This document shows, piece by piece, positions 1 through 11,474 of a stretch of DNA of 64,000 nt. This DNA is from Nemertoderma westbladi (lineage: Eukaryota > Xenacoelomorpha > Nemertodermatida > Nemertodermatidae). A program made the translations under genes and the position numbers. Position 1 is the stretch's first letter. Each line of letters begins with the position of its first letter. The stretch is from the NCBI GenBank assembly GCA_032718475.1, contig JAUCBJ010006866.1, positions 1 through 64,000 of the forward strand, written 5' to 3'. A model generated the notes under the pieces. That model was not told where the DNA came from and ran no database searches. It saw only the letters and a list, made by a program, of their open reading frames with translations.

Positions 1-150
1 ATTGCGACCCGGACAATTGCGACCCGGTCAATTGCGACCCATGATTTTAGAAAAAATTGATGGGTCGCAATTGACCGTGTCGCAATTGTCCGGGTCGCAA
101 TTGTCCGGGTCGCAATTGTCCGGGTCGCAATTGTTCGGACTCCGAACTGG
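1..150. repeat. Hairpin made of 15-bp GGGTCGCAATTGTCC repeats
   Basis: Bases 1-43 and about 59-102 are reverse complements with one visible mismatch, separated by a short A/T-rich loop, so the single strand can fold into a stem of about 40 bp. The right arm continues as further tandem copies of GGGTCGCAATTGTCC up to about 133. This looks like the end of a foldback or MITE-type element cut off by the window edge. The short ORFs on both strands here are translations of the repeat and not genes. Confidence 0.75.
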
Positions 151-203
151 GAAGATTCACGTTGAAAAGGTAATACCGAACGAAGATAAGGTAAAACGGA
201 TGT

Positions 204-399
204 AGACTGATGAAGAATAGTTCAGAACAAATTTGACAATATAAGACCCGTATAGACAAGGTAATACAACTGTAGAAAAGGTAGGATTTATATACACGTA
301 GTAAGACAGGTGTAGAAGAGATAATATCTAAGATATTTTAAGTCCTATATAATATATATTGTATACTTAGGTTTATTCTCTACAATGTATTTTGTCTAG
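204..399. other. Non-coding, A/T-rich; intron upstream of first EGF exon
   Basis: No exon or RNA gene is visible. The stretch has loose repeats of a GTAGA(A/C)AAGGTA-like motif. It ends in a pyrimidine-rich tract and TCTAG, which I use as the splice acceptor of the exon starting at 400. Confidence 0.45.
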
Positions 400-524
400 G
401 AACTTACGGACCGAACTGTGCTCTGACATGTTCCTGTAACGGCGCCAGCTGCTCTCCGATCGACGGATCTTGCGACTGTCATCCAGGGAGACACGGAATC
501 AACTGCCAGTTAACATGTCCACCG
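400..524 (+). CDS. EGF-like exon of a MEGF-like extracellular protein (exon 1 of 2 seen)
   Basis: The exon follows TTTTGTCTAG (acceptor AG at 398-399) and ends before the donor GTGGGT at 525. Starting with two bases that complete a split codon, it reads TYGPNCALTCSCNGASC and continues with the spacing C-x-C-x(8)-G-x(2)-C. That is the cysteine and glycine pattern of the tandem EGF/laminin-EGF modules in MEGF10/11 and scavenger-receptor-type proteins. These are normally single-pass membrane or secreted proteins used in adhesion, engulfment or matrix binding. The 41 complete codons end in phase 0, which matches the phase of the next exon at 1024. No signal peptide, start codon or transmembrane segment lies in the window, so this is an internal exon. 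It is too short for a plain ORF search to find. Family-level call only; the exact orthologue is unknown. Confidence 0.72.
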
Positions 525-1023
525 GTGGGTTGCTTGGGGTTCCCATGCATAACTATTATTAGTTAGGCGCAGGGGGAGTATTATTTATTGTCGGCTGTCG
601 CGCAGCTTATACTCCCCATGTTAAACTGTTAATTAATTAATTTATCAATCAATTAATTAATTAATTAATTAAACTATTTATTAATTACCAATTTCATCAA
701 TTTTTTCAAAACTGTTTCTTTATTATTCCTTTCAATATATTTTTAGAATATCGCATATATGGATAAAAATGACATTAAGGAAAGGGAGAGGGTAGCGACT
801 AATAGCAGAGCTAGTGGTTGTTACTACCCTCGGTTGGGGGGTGACAGATGACAGAAGGAGAATGGGATGGGGGGGGGGAGGTGGGGGGGGGGGGGGGGGG
901 GGGGTTATTACTCTCCAAATTAGTTTTTGTATATGAATTTATTGACCATCACACAATTAATATGATTAGAGTATAAATTATTATCTAGCTGCTCGTTGTA
1001 TTTGGTACCTTTTGTTTTTTTAG
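525..1023 (+). other. Intron between the two EGF-like exons, rich in simple repeats
   Basis: Bounded by GTGGGT at 525 and TTTTTTTAG at 1023. It holds a 9-bp inverted repeat (GGGGAGTAT near 564 and ATACTCCCC near 609), a TTAA/ATTA microsatellite (about 632-675) and a poly-G tract interrupted by single bases (about 869-905). The G tract is a likely assembly trouble spot. No coding potential is seen. Confidence 0.55.
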
Positions 1024-1187
1024 GGACGATACGGTTACCAATGCCGTTCGTATTGTACCTGTCACCACGGTGCAACCTGCGACCCCGTTACTGGAGACTG
1101 CAACTGCGAACCCGGTAATTACGGAGCTCTGTGCGAAAATACCTGCCCAGGTGAAACATACGGTCCCCGATGTGAATCTATGTGCAA
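1024..1187 (+). CDS. EGF-like exon of a MEGF-like extracellular protein (exon 2 of 2 seen)
   Basis: The exon begins in phase 0 directly after TTTTTTTAG and reads GRYGYQCRSYCTCHHGATC, then a second module with CNCEPGNYGALCENTC, and ends CPGETYGPRCESMC plus two bases before the donor GTAAGT at 1188. The HHGATCD and GxYGxxC motifs are typical of MEGF/EMI-EGF proteins. Joined to exon 400-524 it gives an uninterrupted run of EGF modules, which supports both exons being one gene. It ends in phase 2 and no partner exon of that phase was found downstream, because the intron runs into a ~20-kb minisatellite. The last bases of this exon and its donor recur inside that array. A pseudogene cannot be excluded, but no stop or frameshift is seen. 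Confidence 0.78.
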
Positions 1188-1194
1188 GTAAGTT

Positions 1195-4100
1195 AATTGC
1201 GAGTCCCCCAATCAATAAGTAAGTGAGTTTGTTGTGAGTCTATGTGTAAGTGAGTTTGTTGTGAGTCTATGTGTAAGTGAGTTTGTTGTGTGGCTATGTG
1301 TAGGTGAGTTTGTTGTGAGTCTATGTGTACGTGAGTTTGTTGTGAGTCTATGTGTAAGTGAGTTTATTGTGAGTCTATAAGTAAGTGAGTTGTGAAGCTA
1401 CGTGCAAGTGAGTTTATTGTGAGTCTATAAGTAAGCGAATGAAGCTATGTGTGAGTTATGTGTAAGTGAGTTTGTTGTGAGTCTATGTGTACGTGAGTTT
1501 GTTGTGAGTCTATGTGTAAGTGAGTTTGTTGTGAGTCTATATGTAAGTGAGTTTATTGTGAGTCTATAAGTAAGTGAATGAAGCTATGTGTGAGTTATGT
1601 GTAAGTGAAATTTTGTGAGTCTATGTGTAAGTGAGTTTGTTGTGAGTCTATATGTAAGTGAGTTTATTGTGAGTCTATAAGTAAGTGAATGAAGCTATGT
1701 GTGAGTTATGTGTAAGTGAGATTTTGTGAGTCTATGTGTAAGTGAGTTTGTTGTGAATCTATGTGTAAGTGAGATTGTTGCGAATCTATGTGCAAGTGAG
1801 TTTATTGCGAGTCCCCCAATCAATAAGTAAGTGAGTTGGTTGGTTGTGAGTCTTGGTGTAAGTGAGTTTATTGTGAGTCTATAAGTAAGTGAGATTGTTG
1901 CGAATCTATGTGCAAGTGAGTTTATTGCGAGTCCCCCAATCAATAAGTAATTGAGTTGGTTGTGAGTCTTGGTGTAAGTGAGTTTATTGTGAGTCTATAA
2001 GTAAGTGAGATTGTTGCGAATCTATGTGCAAGTGAGTTTATTGTGAGTCTATAAGTAAGTGAATGAAGCTTTGTGTGAGTTATGTGTAAGTGAGTTTGTT
2101 GTGAGTCTATGTGTACGTGAGTTTGTTGTGAGTCTATGTGTAAGTGAGTTTGTTGTGAGTCTATATGTAAGTGAGTTTATTGTGAGTCTATAAGTAAGTG
2201 AATGAAGCTATGTGTGAGTTATGTGTAAGTGAGATTTTGTGAGTCTATGTGCAAGTGAGTTTATTGTGAGTCTATATGTAAGTGAGTGTTGCAATGTGTG
2301 AGTTATGTGTAAGTGAGTTTGTTGTGAGTCTATGTGTACGTGAGTTTGTTGTGAGTCTATGTAAGTGAGTTGTGGTCTATGTGAGTGAGTTTGTTGTGAG
2401 TCATCAAGTAGTAAGTGAGTTTGTTGTGTGGCTATGGTGTAGGTTAGTTTTATTGTGAGTCTATGTGTAAGTGAGTTTGTTGTGAGTCTATGTGCAAGTG
2501 AGTTTATTGTGAGTCTATAAGTAAGTGAATGAAGCTATGTGTGAGTTATGTGTAAGTGAGTTTGTTGTGAGTCTATGTGTACGTGAGTTTGTTGTGAGTC
2601 TATGTGTAAGTGAGTTTGTTGTGAGTCTATGTGTAAGTGAGTTTGTTGTGTGGCTATGTGTAGGTGAGTTTGTTGTGAGTCTATGTGTACATGAGCTTGT
2701 TGTGAGTCTATGTGTAAGTGAGTTTGTTGTGAGTCTATGTGTAAGTGAGTTTGTTGTGTGGCTATGTGTAGGTGAGTTTGTTGTGAGTCTATGTGCAAGT
2801 GAGTTTATTGTGAGTCAATAAGTAAGTGAGTGAAGCTATGTGCAAGTGAGTTTATTGTGAGTCTATAAGTAAGCGAATGAAGCTATGTGTGAGTTATGTG
2901 TAAGTGAGTTTGTTGTGAGTCTATGTGCAAGTGAGTTTATTGTGAGTCTATAAGTAAGTGAATGAAGCTATGTGTGAGTATGTGTAAGTGAGTTTGTTGT
3001 GAGTCTATATGCAAGTGAGTTTATGGTGAGTCTATAAGTAAGTGAATGAAGCTATGTGTGAGTTATGTGTAAGTTAGTTTGTTGTGAGTCTATGTGTACG
3101 TGAGTTTGTTGTGAGTCTATGTGTAAGTGAGTTTGTTGTGAGTCTATGTGTACGTGAGTTTGTTGTGAGTCTATGTGTAAGTGAGTTTGTTGTGTGGCTA
3201 TCTGTAGGTGAGTTTGTTGTGAGTCTATGTGCAAGTAAGTTTATTATGAGTCTATAAGTAAGTGAATGAAGCTATGTGTGAGTTATGTGTAAGTTAGTTT
3301 GTTGTGAGTCTATGTGTACGTGAGTTTGTTGTGAGTCTATGTGTAAGTTAGTTTGTTGTGAGTCTATGTGTACGTGAGTTTGTTGTGAGTCTATGTGTAA
3401 GTGAGTTTGTTGTGAGTCTATGTGTACGTGAGTTTGTTGTGAGTCTATGTGTAAGTGAGTTTGTTGTGTGGCTATGTGTAGGTGAGTTTGTTGTGAGTCT
3501 ATGTGCAAGTGAGTTTATTGTGAGTCTATAAGTATGTGAATGAAGCTATGTGTGAGTTATGTGTAAGTGAGTTTGTTGTGAGTCTATGTGCAAGTGAGTT
3601 TATTGTGAGTCTATAAGTAAGTGAATGAAGCTATGTGTGAGTTATGTGTAAGTTAGTTTGTTGTGAGTCTATGTGTACGTGAGTTTGTTGTGAGTCTATG
3701 TGTAAGTGAGTTTGTTGTGAGTCTATGTGTACGTGAGTTTGTTGTGAGTCTATGTGTAAGTGAGTTTGTTGTGGCTATGTGTAGGTGAGGTTGTTGTGAG
3801 TCTATGTGCAAGTGAGTTTATTGTGAGTCTATAAGTAAGTGAATGAAGCTATGTGTGAGTTATGTGTAAGTTAGTTTGTTGTGAGTCTATTTGTACGTGA
3901 GTTTGTTGTGAGTCTATGTGTAAGTTAGTTTGTTGTGAGTCTATGTGTACGTGAGTTTGTTGTGAGTCTATGTGTAAGTGAGTTTGTTGTGAGTCTATGT
4001 GTACGTGAGTTTGTTGTGAGTCTATGTGTAAGTGAGTTTGTTGTGTGGCTATGTGTAGGTGAGTTTGTTGTGAGTCTATGTGCAAGTGAGTTTGTTGTGA

Positions 4101-7100
4101 GTCTATAAGTAAGTGAATGAAGCTATGTGTGAGTTATGTGTAAGTTAGTTTGTTGTGAGTCTATGTGTACGTGAGTTTGTTGTGAGTCTATGTGTAAGTG
4201 AGTTTGTTGTGAGTCTATGTGTAAGTTAGTTTGTTGTGTGGCTATGTGTAGGTGAGTTTTATTGTGAGTCTATGTGTAAGTGAGTTTGTTGTGAGTCTAT
4301 GTGTAAGTGAGTTTGTTGTGTGGCTATGTGTAGGTGAGTTTGTTGTGAGTCTATGTGTAAGTGAGTTTGTTGTGAGTCTATGTGTAAGTGAGTTTGTTGT
4401 GTGGCTATGTGTAGGTGAGTTTGTTGTGAGTCTATGTGTACGTGAGTTTGTTGTGAGTCTATGTGTAAGTGAGTTTATTGTGAGTCAATAAGTAAGTGAG
4501 TGAAGCTACGTGCAAGTGAGTTTATTGTGAGTCTATAAGTAAGCGAATGAAGCTATGTGTGAGTTATGTGTAAGTGAGTTTGTTGTGAGTCTATGTGTAC
4601 GTGAGTTTGTTGTGAGTCTATGTGTAAGTGAGTTTGTTGTGAGTCTATATGTAAGTGAGTTTATTGTGAGTCTATAAGTAAGTGAATGAAGCTATGTGTG
4701 AGTTATGTGTAAGTGAAATTTTGTGAGTCTATGTGCAAGTGAGTTTGTTGTGAGTCTATATGTAAGTGAGTTTATTGTGAGTCTATAAGTAAGTGAATGA
4801 AGCTATGTGTGAGTTATGTGTAAGTGAGATTTTGTGAGTCTATGTGTAAGTGAGTTTGTTGTGAATCTATGTGTAAGTGAGATTGTTGCGAATCTATGTG
4901 CAAGTGAGTTTATTGCGAGTCCCCCAATCAATAAGTAAGTGAGTTGGTTGGTTGTGAGTCTTGGTGTAAGTGAGTTTATTGTGAGTCTATAAGTAAGTGA
5001 GATTGTTGCGAATCTATGTGCAAGTGAGTTTATTGCGAGTCCCCCAATCAATAAGTAATTGAGTTGGTTGTGAGTCTTGGTGTAAGTGAGTTTATTGTGA
5101 GTCTATAAGTAAGTGAGATTGTTGCGAATCTATGTGCAAGTGAGTTTATTGTGAGTCTATAAGTAAGTGAATGAAGCTTTGTGTGAGTTATGTGTAAGTG
5201 AGTTTGTTGTGAGTCTATGTGTACGTGAGTTTGTTGTGAGTCTATGTGTAAGTGAGTTTGTTGTGAGTCTATATGTAAGTGAGTTTATTGTGAGTCTATA
5301 AGTAAGTGAATGAAGCTATGTGTGAGTTATGTGTAAGTGAGATTTTGTGAGTCTATGTGCAAGTGAGTTTATTGTGAGTCAATAAGTAAGTGAATGATGC
5401 AATGTGTGAGTTATGTGTAAGTGATTTGTTGTGAGTCTATGTGTACGTGAGTTTGTTGTGAGTCTATGTGTAAGTGAGTTTGTTGTGAGTCTAAGTGTAA
5501 GTGAGTTTGTTGTGTGGCTATGTGTAGGTGAGTTTTATTGTGAGTCTATGTGTAAGTGAGTTTGTTGTGAGTCTATGTGTAAGTGAGTTTGTTGTGTGGC
5601 TATCTGTAGGTGAGTTTGTTGTGAGTCTATGTGTAAGTGAGTTTGTTGTGAGTCTATGTGTAAGTGAGTTTCTTGTGAGTCAATAAGTAAGTGAGTGAAG
5701 CTATGTGCAAGTGAGTTTGTTGTGAGTCTATGTGTACGTGAGTTTGTTGTGAGTCTATGTGTAAGTGAGTTTGTTGTGAGTCTATGTGTAAGTGAGTTTG
5801 TTGTGTGGCTATGTGTAGGTGAGTTTGTTGTGAGTCTATGTGCAAGCGAGTTTATTGTGAGTCAATAAGTAAGTGAGTGAAGCTATGTGCAAGTGAGTTT
5901 ATTGTGAGTCTATAAGTAAGTGAATGAAGCTATGTGTGAGTTATGTGTAAGAGAGTTTGTTGTGAGTCTATGTGCAAGTGAGTTTATTGTGAGTCAATAA
6001 GTAAGTGAATGAAGCTATGTGTGAGTTATGTGTAAGTGAGTTTGTTGTGAGTCTATGTGTACGTGAGTTTGTTGTGAGTCTATGTGTAAGTGAGTTTGTT
6101 GTGAGTCTATGTGTAAGTGAGTTTGTTGTGTGGCTATGTGTAGGTGAGTTTGTTGTGAGTCTATGTGTACATGAGCTTGTTGTGAGTCTATGTGTAAGTG
6201 AGTTTGTTGTGAGTCTATGTGTAAGTGAGTTTGTTGTGTGGCTATGTGTAGGTGAGTTTGTTGTGAGTCTATGTGCAAGTGAGTTTATTGTGAGTCAATA
6301 AGTAAGTGAGTGAAGCTATGTGCAAGTGAGTTTATTGTGAGTCTATAAGTAAGCGAATGAAGCTATGTGTGAGTTATGTGTAAGTGAGTTTGTTGTGAGT
6401 CTATGTGCAAGTGAGTTTATTGTGAGTCTATAAGTAAGTGAATGAAGCTATGTGTGAGTATGTGTAAGTGAGTTTGTTGTGAGTCTATATGCAAGTGAGT
6501 TTATGGTGAGTCTATAAGTAAGTGAATGAAGCTATGTGTGAGTTATGTGTAAGTTAGTTTGTCGTGAGTCTATGTGTACGTGAGTTTGTTGTGAGTCTAT
6601 GTGCAAGTGAGTTTATTGTGAGTCTATAAGTATGTGAATGAAGCTATGTGTGAGTTATGTGTAAGTGAGTTTGTTGTGAGTCTATGTGCAAGTGAGTTTA
6701 TTGTGAGTCTATAAGTAAGTGAATGAAGCTATGTGTGAGTTATGTGTAAGTTAGTTTGTTGTGAGTCTATGTGTACGTGAGTTTGTTGTGAGTCTATGTG
6801 TAAGTGAGTTTGTTGTGAGTCTATGTGTACGTGAGTTTGTTGTGAGTCTATGTGTAAGTGAGTTTGTTGTGGCTATGTGTAGGTGAGGTTGTTGTGAGTC
6901 TATGTGCAAGTGAGTTTATTGTGAGTCTATAAGTAAGTGAATGAAGCTATGTGTGAGTTATGTGTAAGTTAGTTTGTTGTGAGTCTATTTGTACGTGAGT
7001 TTGTTGTGAGTCTATGTGTAAGTTAGTTTGTTGTGAGTCTATGTGTACGTGAGTTTGTTGTGAGTCTATGTGTAAGTGAGTTTGTTGTGAGTCTATGTGT

Positions 7101-10100
7101 ACGTGAGTTTGTTGTGAGTCTATGTGTAAGTGAGTTTGTTGTGTGGCTATGTGTAGGTGAGTTTGTTGTGAGTCTATGTGCAAGTGAGTTTGTTGTGAGT
7201 CTATAAGTAAGTGAATGAAGCTATGTGTGAGTTATGTGTAAGTTAGTTTGTTGTGAGTCTATGTGTACGTGAGTTTGTTGTGAGTCTATGTGTAAGTGAG
7301 TTTGTTGTGAGTCTATGTGTAAGTTAGTTTGTTGTGTGGCTATGTGTAGGTGAGTTTTATTGTGAGTCTATGTGTAAGTGAGTTTGTTGTGAGTCTATGT
7401 GTAAGTGAGTTTGTTGTGTGGCTATGTGTAGGTGAGTTTGTTGTGAGTCTATGTGTAAGTGAGTTTGTTGTGAGTCTATGTGTAAGTGAGTTTGTTGTGT
7501 GGCTATGTGTAGGTGAGTTTGTTGTGAGTCTATGTGTACGTGAGTTTGTTGTGAGTCTATGTGTAAGTGAGTTTATTGTGAGTCAATAAGTAAGTGAGTG
7601 AAGCTACGTGCAAGTGAGTTTATTGTGAGTCTATAAGTAAGCGAATGAAGCTATGTGTGAGTTATGTGTAAGTGAGTTTGTTGTGAGTCTATGTGTACGT
7701 GAGTTTGTTGTGAGTCTATGTGTAAGTGAGTTTGTTGTGAGTCTATATGTAAGTGAGTTTATTGTGAGTCTATAAGTAAGTGAATGAAGCTATGTGTGAG
7801 TTATGTGTAAGTGAAATTTTGTGAGTCTATGTGCAAGTGAGTTTGTTGTGAGTCTATATGTAAGTGAGTTTATTGTGAGTCTATAAGTAAGTGAATGAAG
7901 CTATGTGTGAGTTATGTGTAAGTGAGATTTTGTGAGTCTATGTGTAAGTGAGTTTGTTGTGAATCTATGTGTAAGTGAGATTGTTGCGAATCTATGTGCA
8001 AGTGAGTTTATTGCGAGTCCCCCAATCAATAAGTAAGTGAGTTGGTTGGTTGTGAGTCTTGGTGTAAGTGAGTTTATTGTGAGTCTATAAGTAAGTGAGA
8101 TTGTTGCGAATCTATGTGCAAGTGAGTTTATTGCGAGTCCCCCAATCTATAAGTAATTGAGTTGGTTGTGAGTCTTGGTGTAAGTGAGTTTATTGTGAGT
8201 CTATAAGTAAGTGAGATTGTTGCGAATCTATGTGCAAGTGAGTTTATTGTGAGTCTATAAGTAAGTGAATGAAGCTTTGTGTGAGTTATGTGTAAGTGAG
8301 TTTGTTGTGAGTCTATGTGTACGTGAGTTTGTTGTGAGTCTATGTGTAAGTGAGTTTGTTGTGAGTCTATATGTAAGTGAGTTTATTGTGAGTCTATAAG
8401 TAAGTGAATGAAGCTATGTGTGAGTTATGTGTAAGTGAGATTTTGTGAGTCTATGTGCAAGTGAGTTTATTGTGAGTCAATAAGTAAGTGAATGATGCAA
8501 TGTGTGAGTTATGTGTAAGTGATTTGTTGTGAGTCTATGTGTACGTGAGTTTGTTGTGAGTCTATGTGTAAGTGAGTTTGTTGTGAGTCTAAGTGTAAGT
8601 GAGTTTGTTGTGTGGCTATGTGTAGGTGAGTTTTATTGTGAGTCTATGTGTAAGTGAGTTTGTTGTGAGTCTATGTGTAAGTGAGTTTGTTGTGTGGCTA
8701 TCTGTAGGTGAGTTTGTTGTGAGTCTATGTGTAAGTGAGTTTGTTGTGAGTCTATGTGTAAGTGAGTTTCTTGTGAGTCAATAAGTAAGTGAGTGAAGCT
8801 ATGTGCAAGTGAGTTTGTTGTGAGTCTATGTGTACGTGAGTTTGTTGTGAGTCTATGTGTAAGTGAGTTTGTTGTGAGTCTATGTGTAAGTGAGTTTGTT
8901 GTGTGGCTATGTGTAGGTGAGTTTGTTGTGAGTCTATGTGCAAGCGAGTTTATTGTGAGTCAATAAGTAAGTGAGTGAAGCTATGTGCAAGTGAGTTTAT
9001 TGTGAGTCTATAAGTAAGTGAATGAAGCTATGTGTGAGTTATGTGTAAGAGAGTTTGTTGTGAGTCTATGTGCAAGTGAGTTTATTGTGAGTCAATAAGT
9101 AAGTGAATGAAGCTATGTGTGAGTTATGTGTAAGTGAGTTTGTTGTGAGTCTATGTGTACGTGAGTTTGTTGTGAGTCTATGTGTAAGTGAGTTTGTTGT
9201 GAGTCTATGTGTAAGTGAGTTTGTTGTGTGGCTATGTGTAGGTGAGTTTGTTGTGAGTCTATGTGTACATGAGCTTGTTGTGAGTCTATGTGTAAGTGAG
9301 TTTGTTGTGAGTCTATGTGTAAGTGAGTTTGTTGTGTGGCTATGTGTAGGTGAGTTTGTTGTGAGTCTATGTGCAAGTGAGTTTATTGTGAGTCAATAAG
9401 TAAGTGAGTGAAGCTATGTGCAAGTGAGTTTATTGTGAGTCTATAAGTAAGCGAATGAAGCTATGTGTGAGTTATGTGTAAGTGAGTTTGTTGTGAGTCT
9501 ATGTGCAAGTGAGTTTATTGTGAGTCTATAAGTAAGTGAATGAAGCTATGTGTGAGTATGTGTAAGTGAGTTTGTTGTGAGTCTATATGCAAGTGAGTTT
9601 ATGGTGAGTCTATAAGTAAGTGAATGAAGCTATGTGTGAGTTATGTGTAAGTTAGTTTGTCGTGAGTCTATGTGTACGTGAGTTTGTTGTGAGTCTATGT
9701 GTAAGTGAGTTTGTTGTGAGTCTATGTGTACGTGAGTTTGTTGTGAGTCTATGTGTAAGTGAGTTTGTTGTGAGTCTATGTGTAAGTGAGTTTGTTGTGT
9801 GGCTATGTGTAGGTGAGTTTGTTGTGAGTCTATGTGTACATGAGCTTGTTGTGAGTCTATGTGTAAGTGAGTTTGTTGTGAGTCTATGTGTAAGTGAGTT
9901 TGTTGTGTGGCTATGTGTAGGTGAGTTTGTTGTGAGTCTATGTGCAAGTGAGTTTATTGTGAGTCAATAAGTAAGTGAGTGAAGCTATGTGCAAGTGAGT
10001 TTATTGTGAGTCTTTAAGTAAGCGAATGAAGCTATGTGTGAGTTATGTGTAAGTGAGTTTGTTGTGAGTCTATGTGCAAGTGAGTTTATTGTGAGTCTAT

Positions 10101-11474
10101 AAGTAAGTGAATGAAGCTATGTGTGAGTATGTGTAAGTGAGTTTGTTGTGAGTCTATATGCAAGTGAGTTTATGGTGAGTCTATAAGTAAGTGAATGAAG
10201 CTATGTGTGAGTTATGTGTAAGTTAGTTTGTCGTGAGTCTATGTGTACGTGAGTTTGTTGTGAGTCTATGTGTAAGTGAGTTTGTTGTGAGTCTGTAAGT
10301 TAGTTTGTCGTGAGTCTATGTGTACGTGAGTTTGTTGTGAGTCTATGTGTAAGTGAGTTTGTTGTGAGTCTATGTGTACGTCAGTTTGTTGTGAGTCTAT
10401 GTGTAAGTGAGTTTGTTGTGTGGCTATCTGTAGGTGAGTTTGTTGTGAGTCTATGTGCAAGTAAGTTTATTATGAGTCTATAAGTAAGTGAATGAAGCTA
10501 TGTGTGAGTTATGTGTAAGAGAGTTTGTTGTGAGTCTATGTGTACGTGAGTTTATGGTGAGTCTATAAGTAAGTGAATGAAGCTATGTGTGAGTTATGTG
10601 TAAGTTAGTTTGTTGTGAGTCTATGTGTACGTGAGTTTGTTGTGAGTCTATGTGTAAGTGAGTTTGTTGTGTGGCTATGTGTAGGTGAGTTTGTTGTGAG
10701 TCTATGTGTACATGAGCTTGTTGTGAGTCTATGTGTAAGTGAGTTTGTTGTGAGTCTATGTGTAAGTGAGTTTGTTGTGTGGCTATGTGTAGGTGAGTTT
10801 GTTGTGAGTCTATGTGCAAGTGAGTTTATTGTGAGTCAATAAGTAAGTGAGTGAAGCTATGTGCAAGTGAGTTTATTGTGAGTCTATAAGTAAGTGAATG
10901 AAGCTATGTGTGAGTATGTGTAAGTGAGTTTGTTGTGAGTCTATATGCAAGTGAGTTTATGGTGAGTCTATAAGTAAGTGAATGAAGCTATGTGTGAGTT
11001 ATGTGTAAGTTAGTTTGTTGTGAGTCTATGTGTACGTGAGTTTGTTGTGAGTCTATGTGTAAGTTAGTTTGTTGTGAGTCTATGTGTACGTGAGTTTGTT
11101 GTGAGTCTATGTGTAAGTGAGTTTGTTGTGAGTCTATGTGTACGTGAGTTTGTTGTGAGTCTATGTGTAAGTGAGTTTGTTGTGTGGCTATGTGTAGGTG
11201 AGTTTGTTGTGAGTCTATGTGCAAGTGAGTTTATTGTGAGTCTATAAGTATGTGAATGAAGCTATGTGTGAGTTATGTGTAAGTGAGTTTGTTGTGAGTC
11301 TATGTGCAAGTGAGTTTATTGTGAGTCTATAAGTAAGTGAATGAAGCTATGTGTGAGTTATGTGTAAGTTAGTTTGTTGTGAGTCTATGTGTACGTGAGT
11401 TTGTTGTGAGTCTATGTGTAAGTGAGTTTGTTGTGAGTCTATGTGTACGTGAGTTTGTTGTGAGTCTATGTGTA
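1195..11474. repeat. 27-bp minisatellite array, left block
   Basis: Tandem array of a 27-bp unit of the form GTGAGTCTATGTGTAAGTGA followed by GTTTGTT, with variants (GTACGTGAG, GTAGGTGAG, GTGCAAGTGAG, TATAAGTAAGTGAATGAAG). Because 27 is a multiple of 3, long spurious ORFs occur on both strands (9-residue repeats such as CVSEFVVSL and HIDSQQTHL). The + strand is G/T-rich and almost free of C. Units are arranged in higher-order blocks: a block at 2525 recurs at 6005 (3,480 bp on) and at 9103 (3,098 bp on), and blocks at 3849, 4252 and 5654 recur exactly 3,098 bp later. A variant with GAGTCCCCCAATC marks each higher-order unit (1812, 1934, 4919, 5041, 8018, 8140). It lies in the presumed intron after the EGF exon at 1187 and is not coding. 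Confidence 0.95.
11467..11474. other. Target-site duplication (left) of the LINE inserted in the array
   Basis: TATGTGTA here and again at 14549-14556 flank the LINE. The array reads continuously if the element and one copy are removed. Confidence 0.75.
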
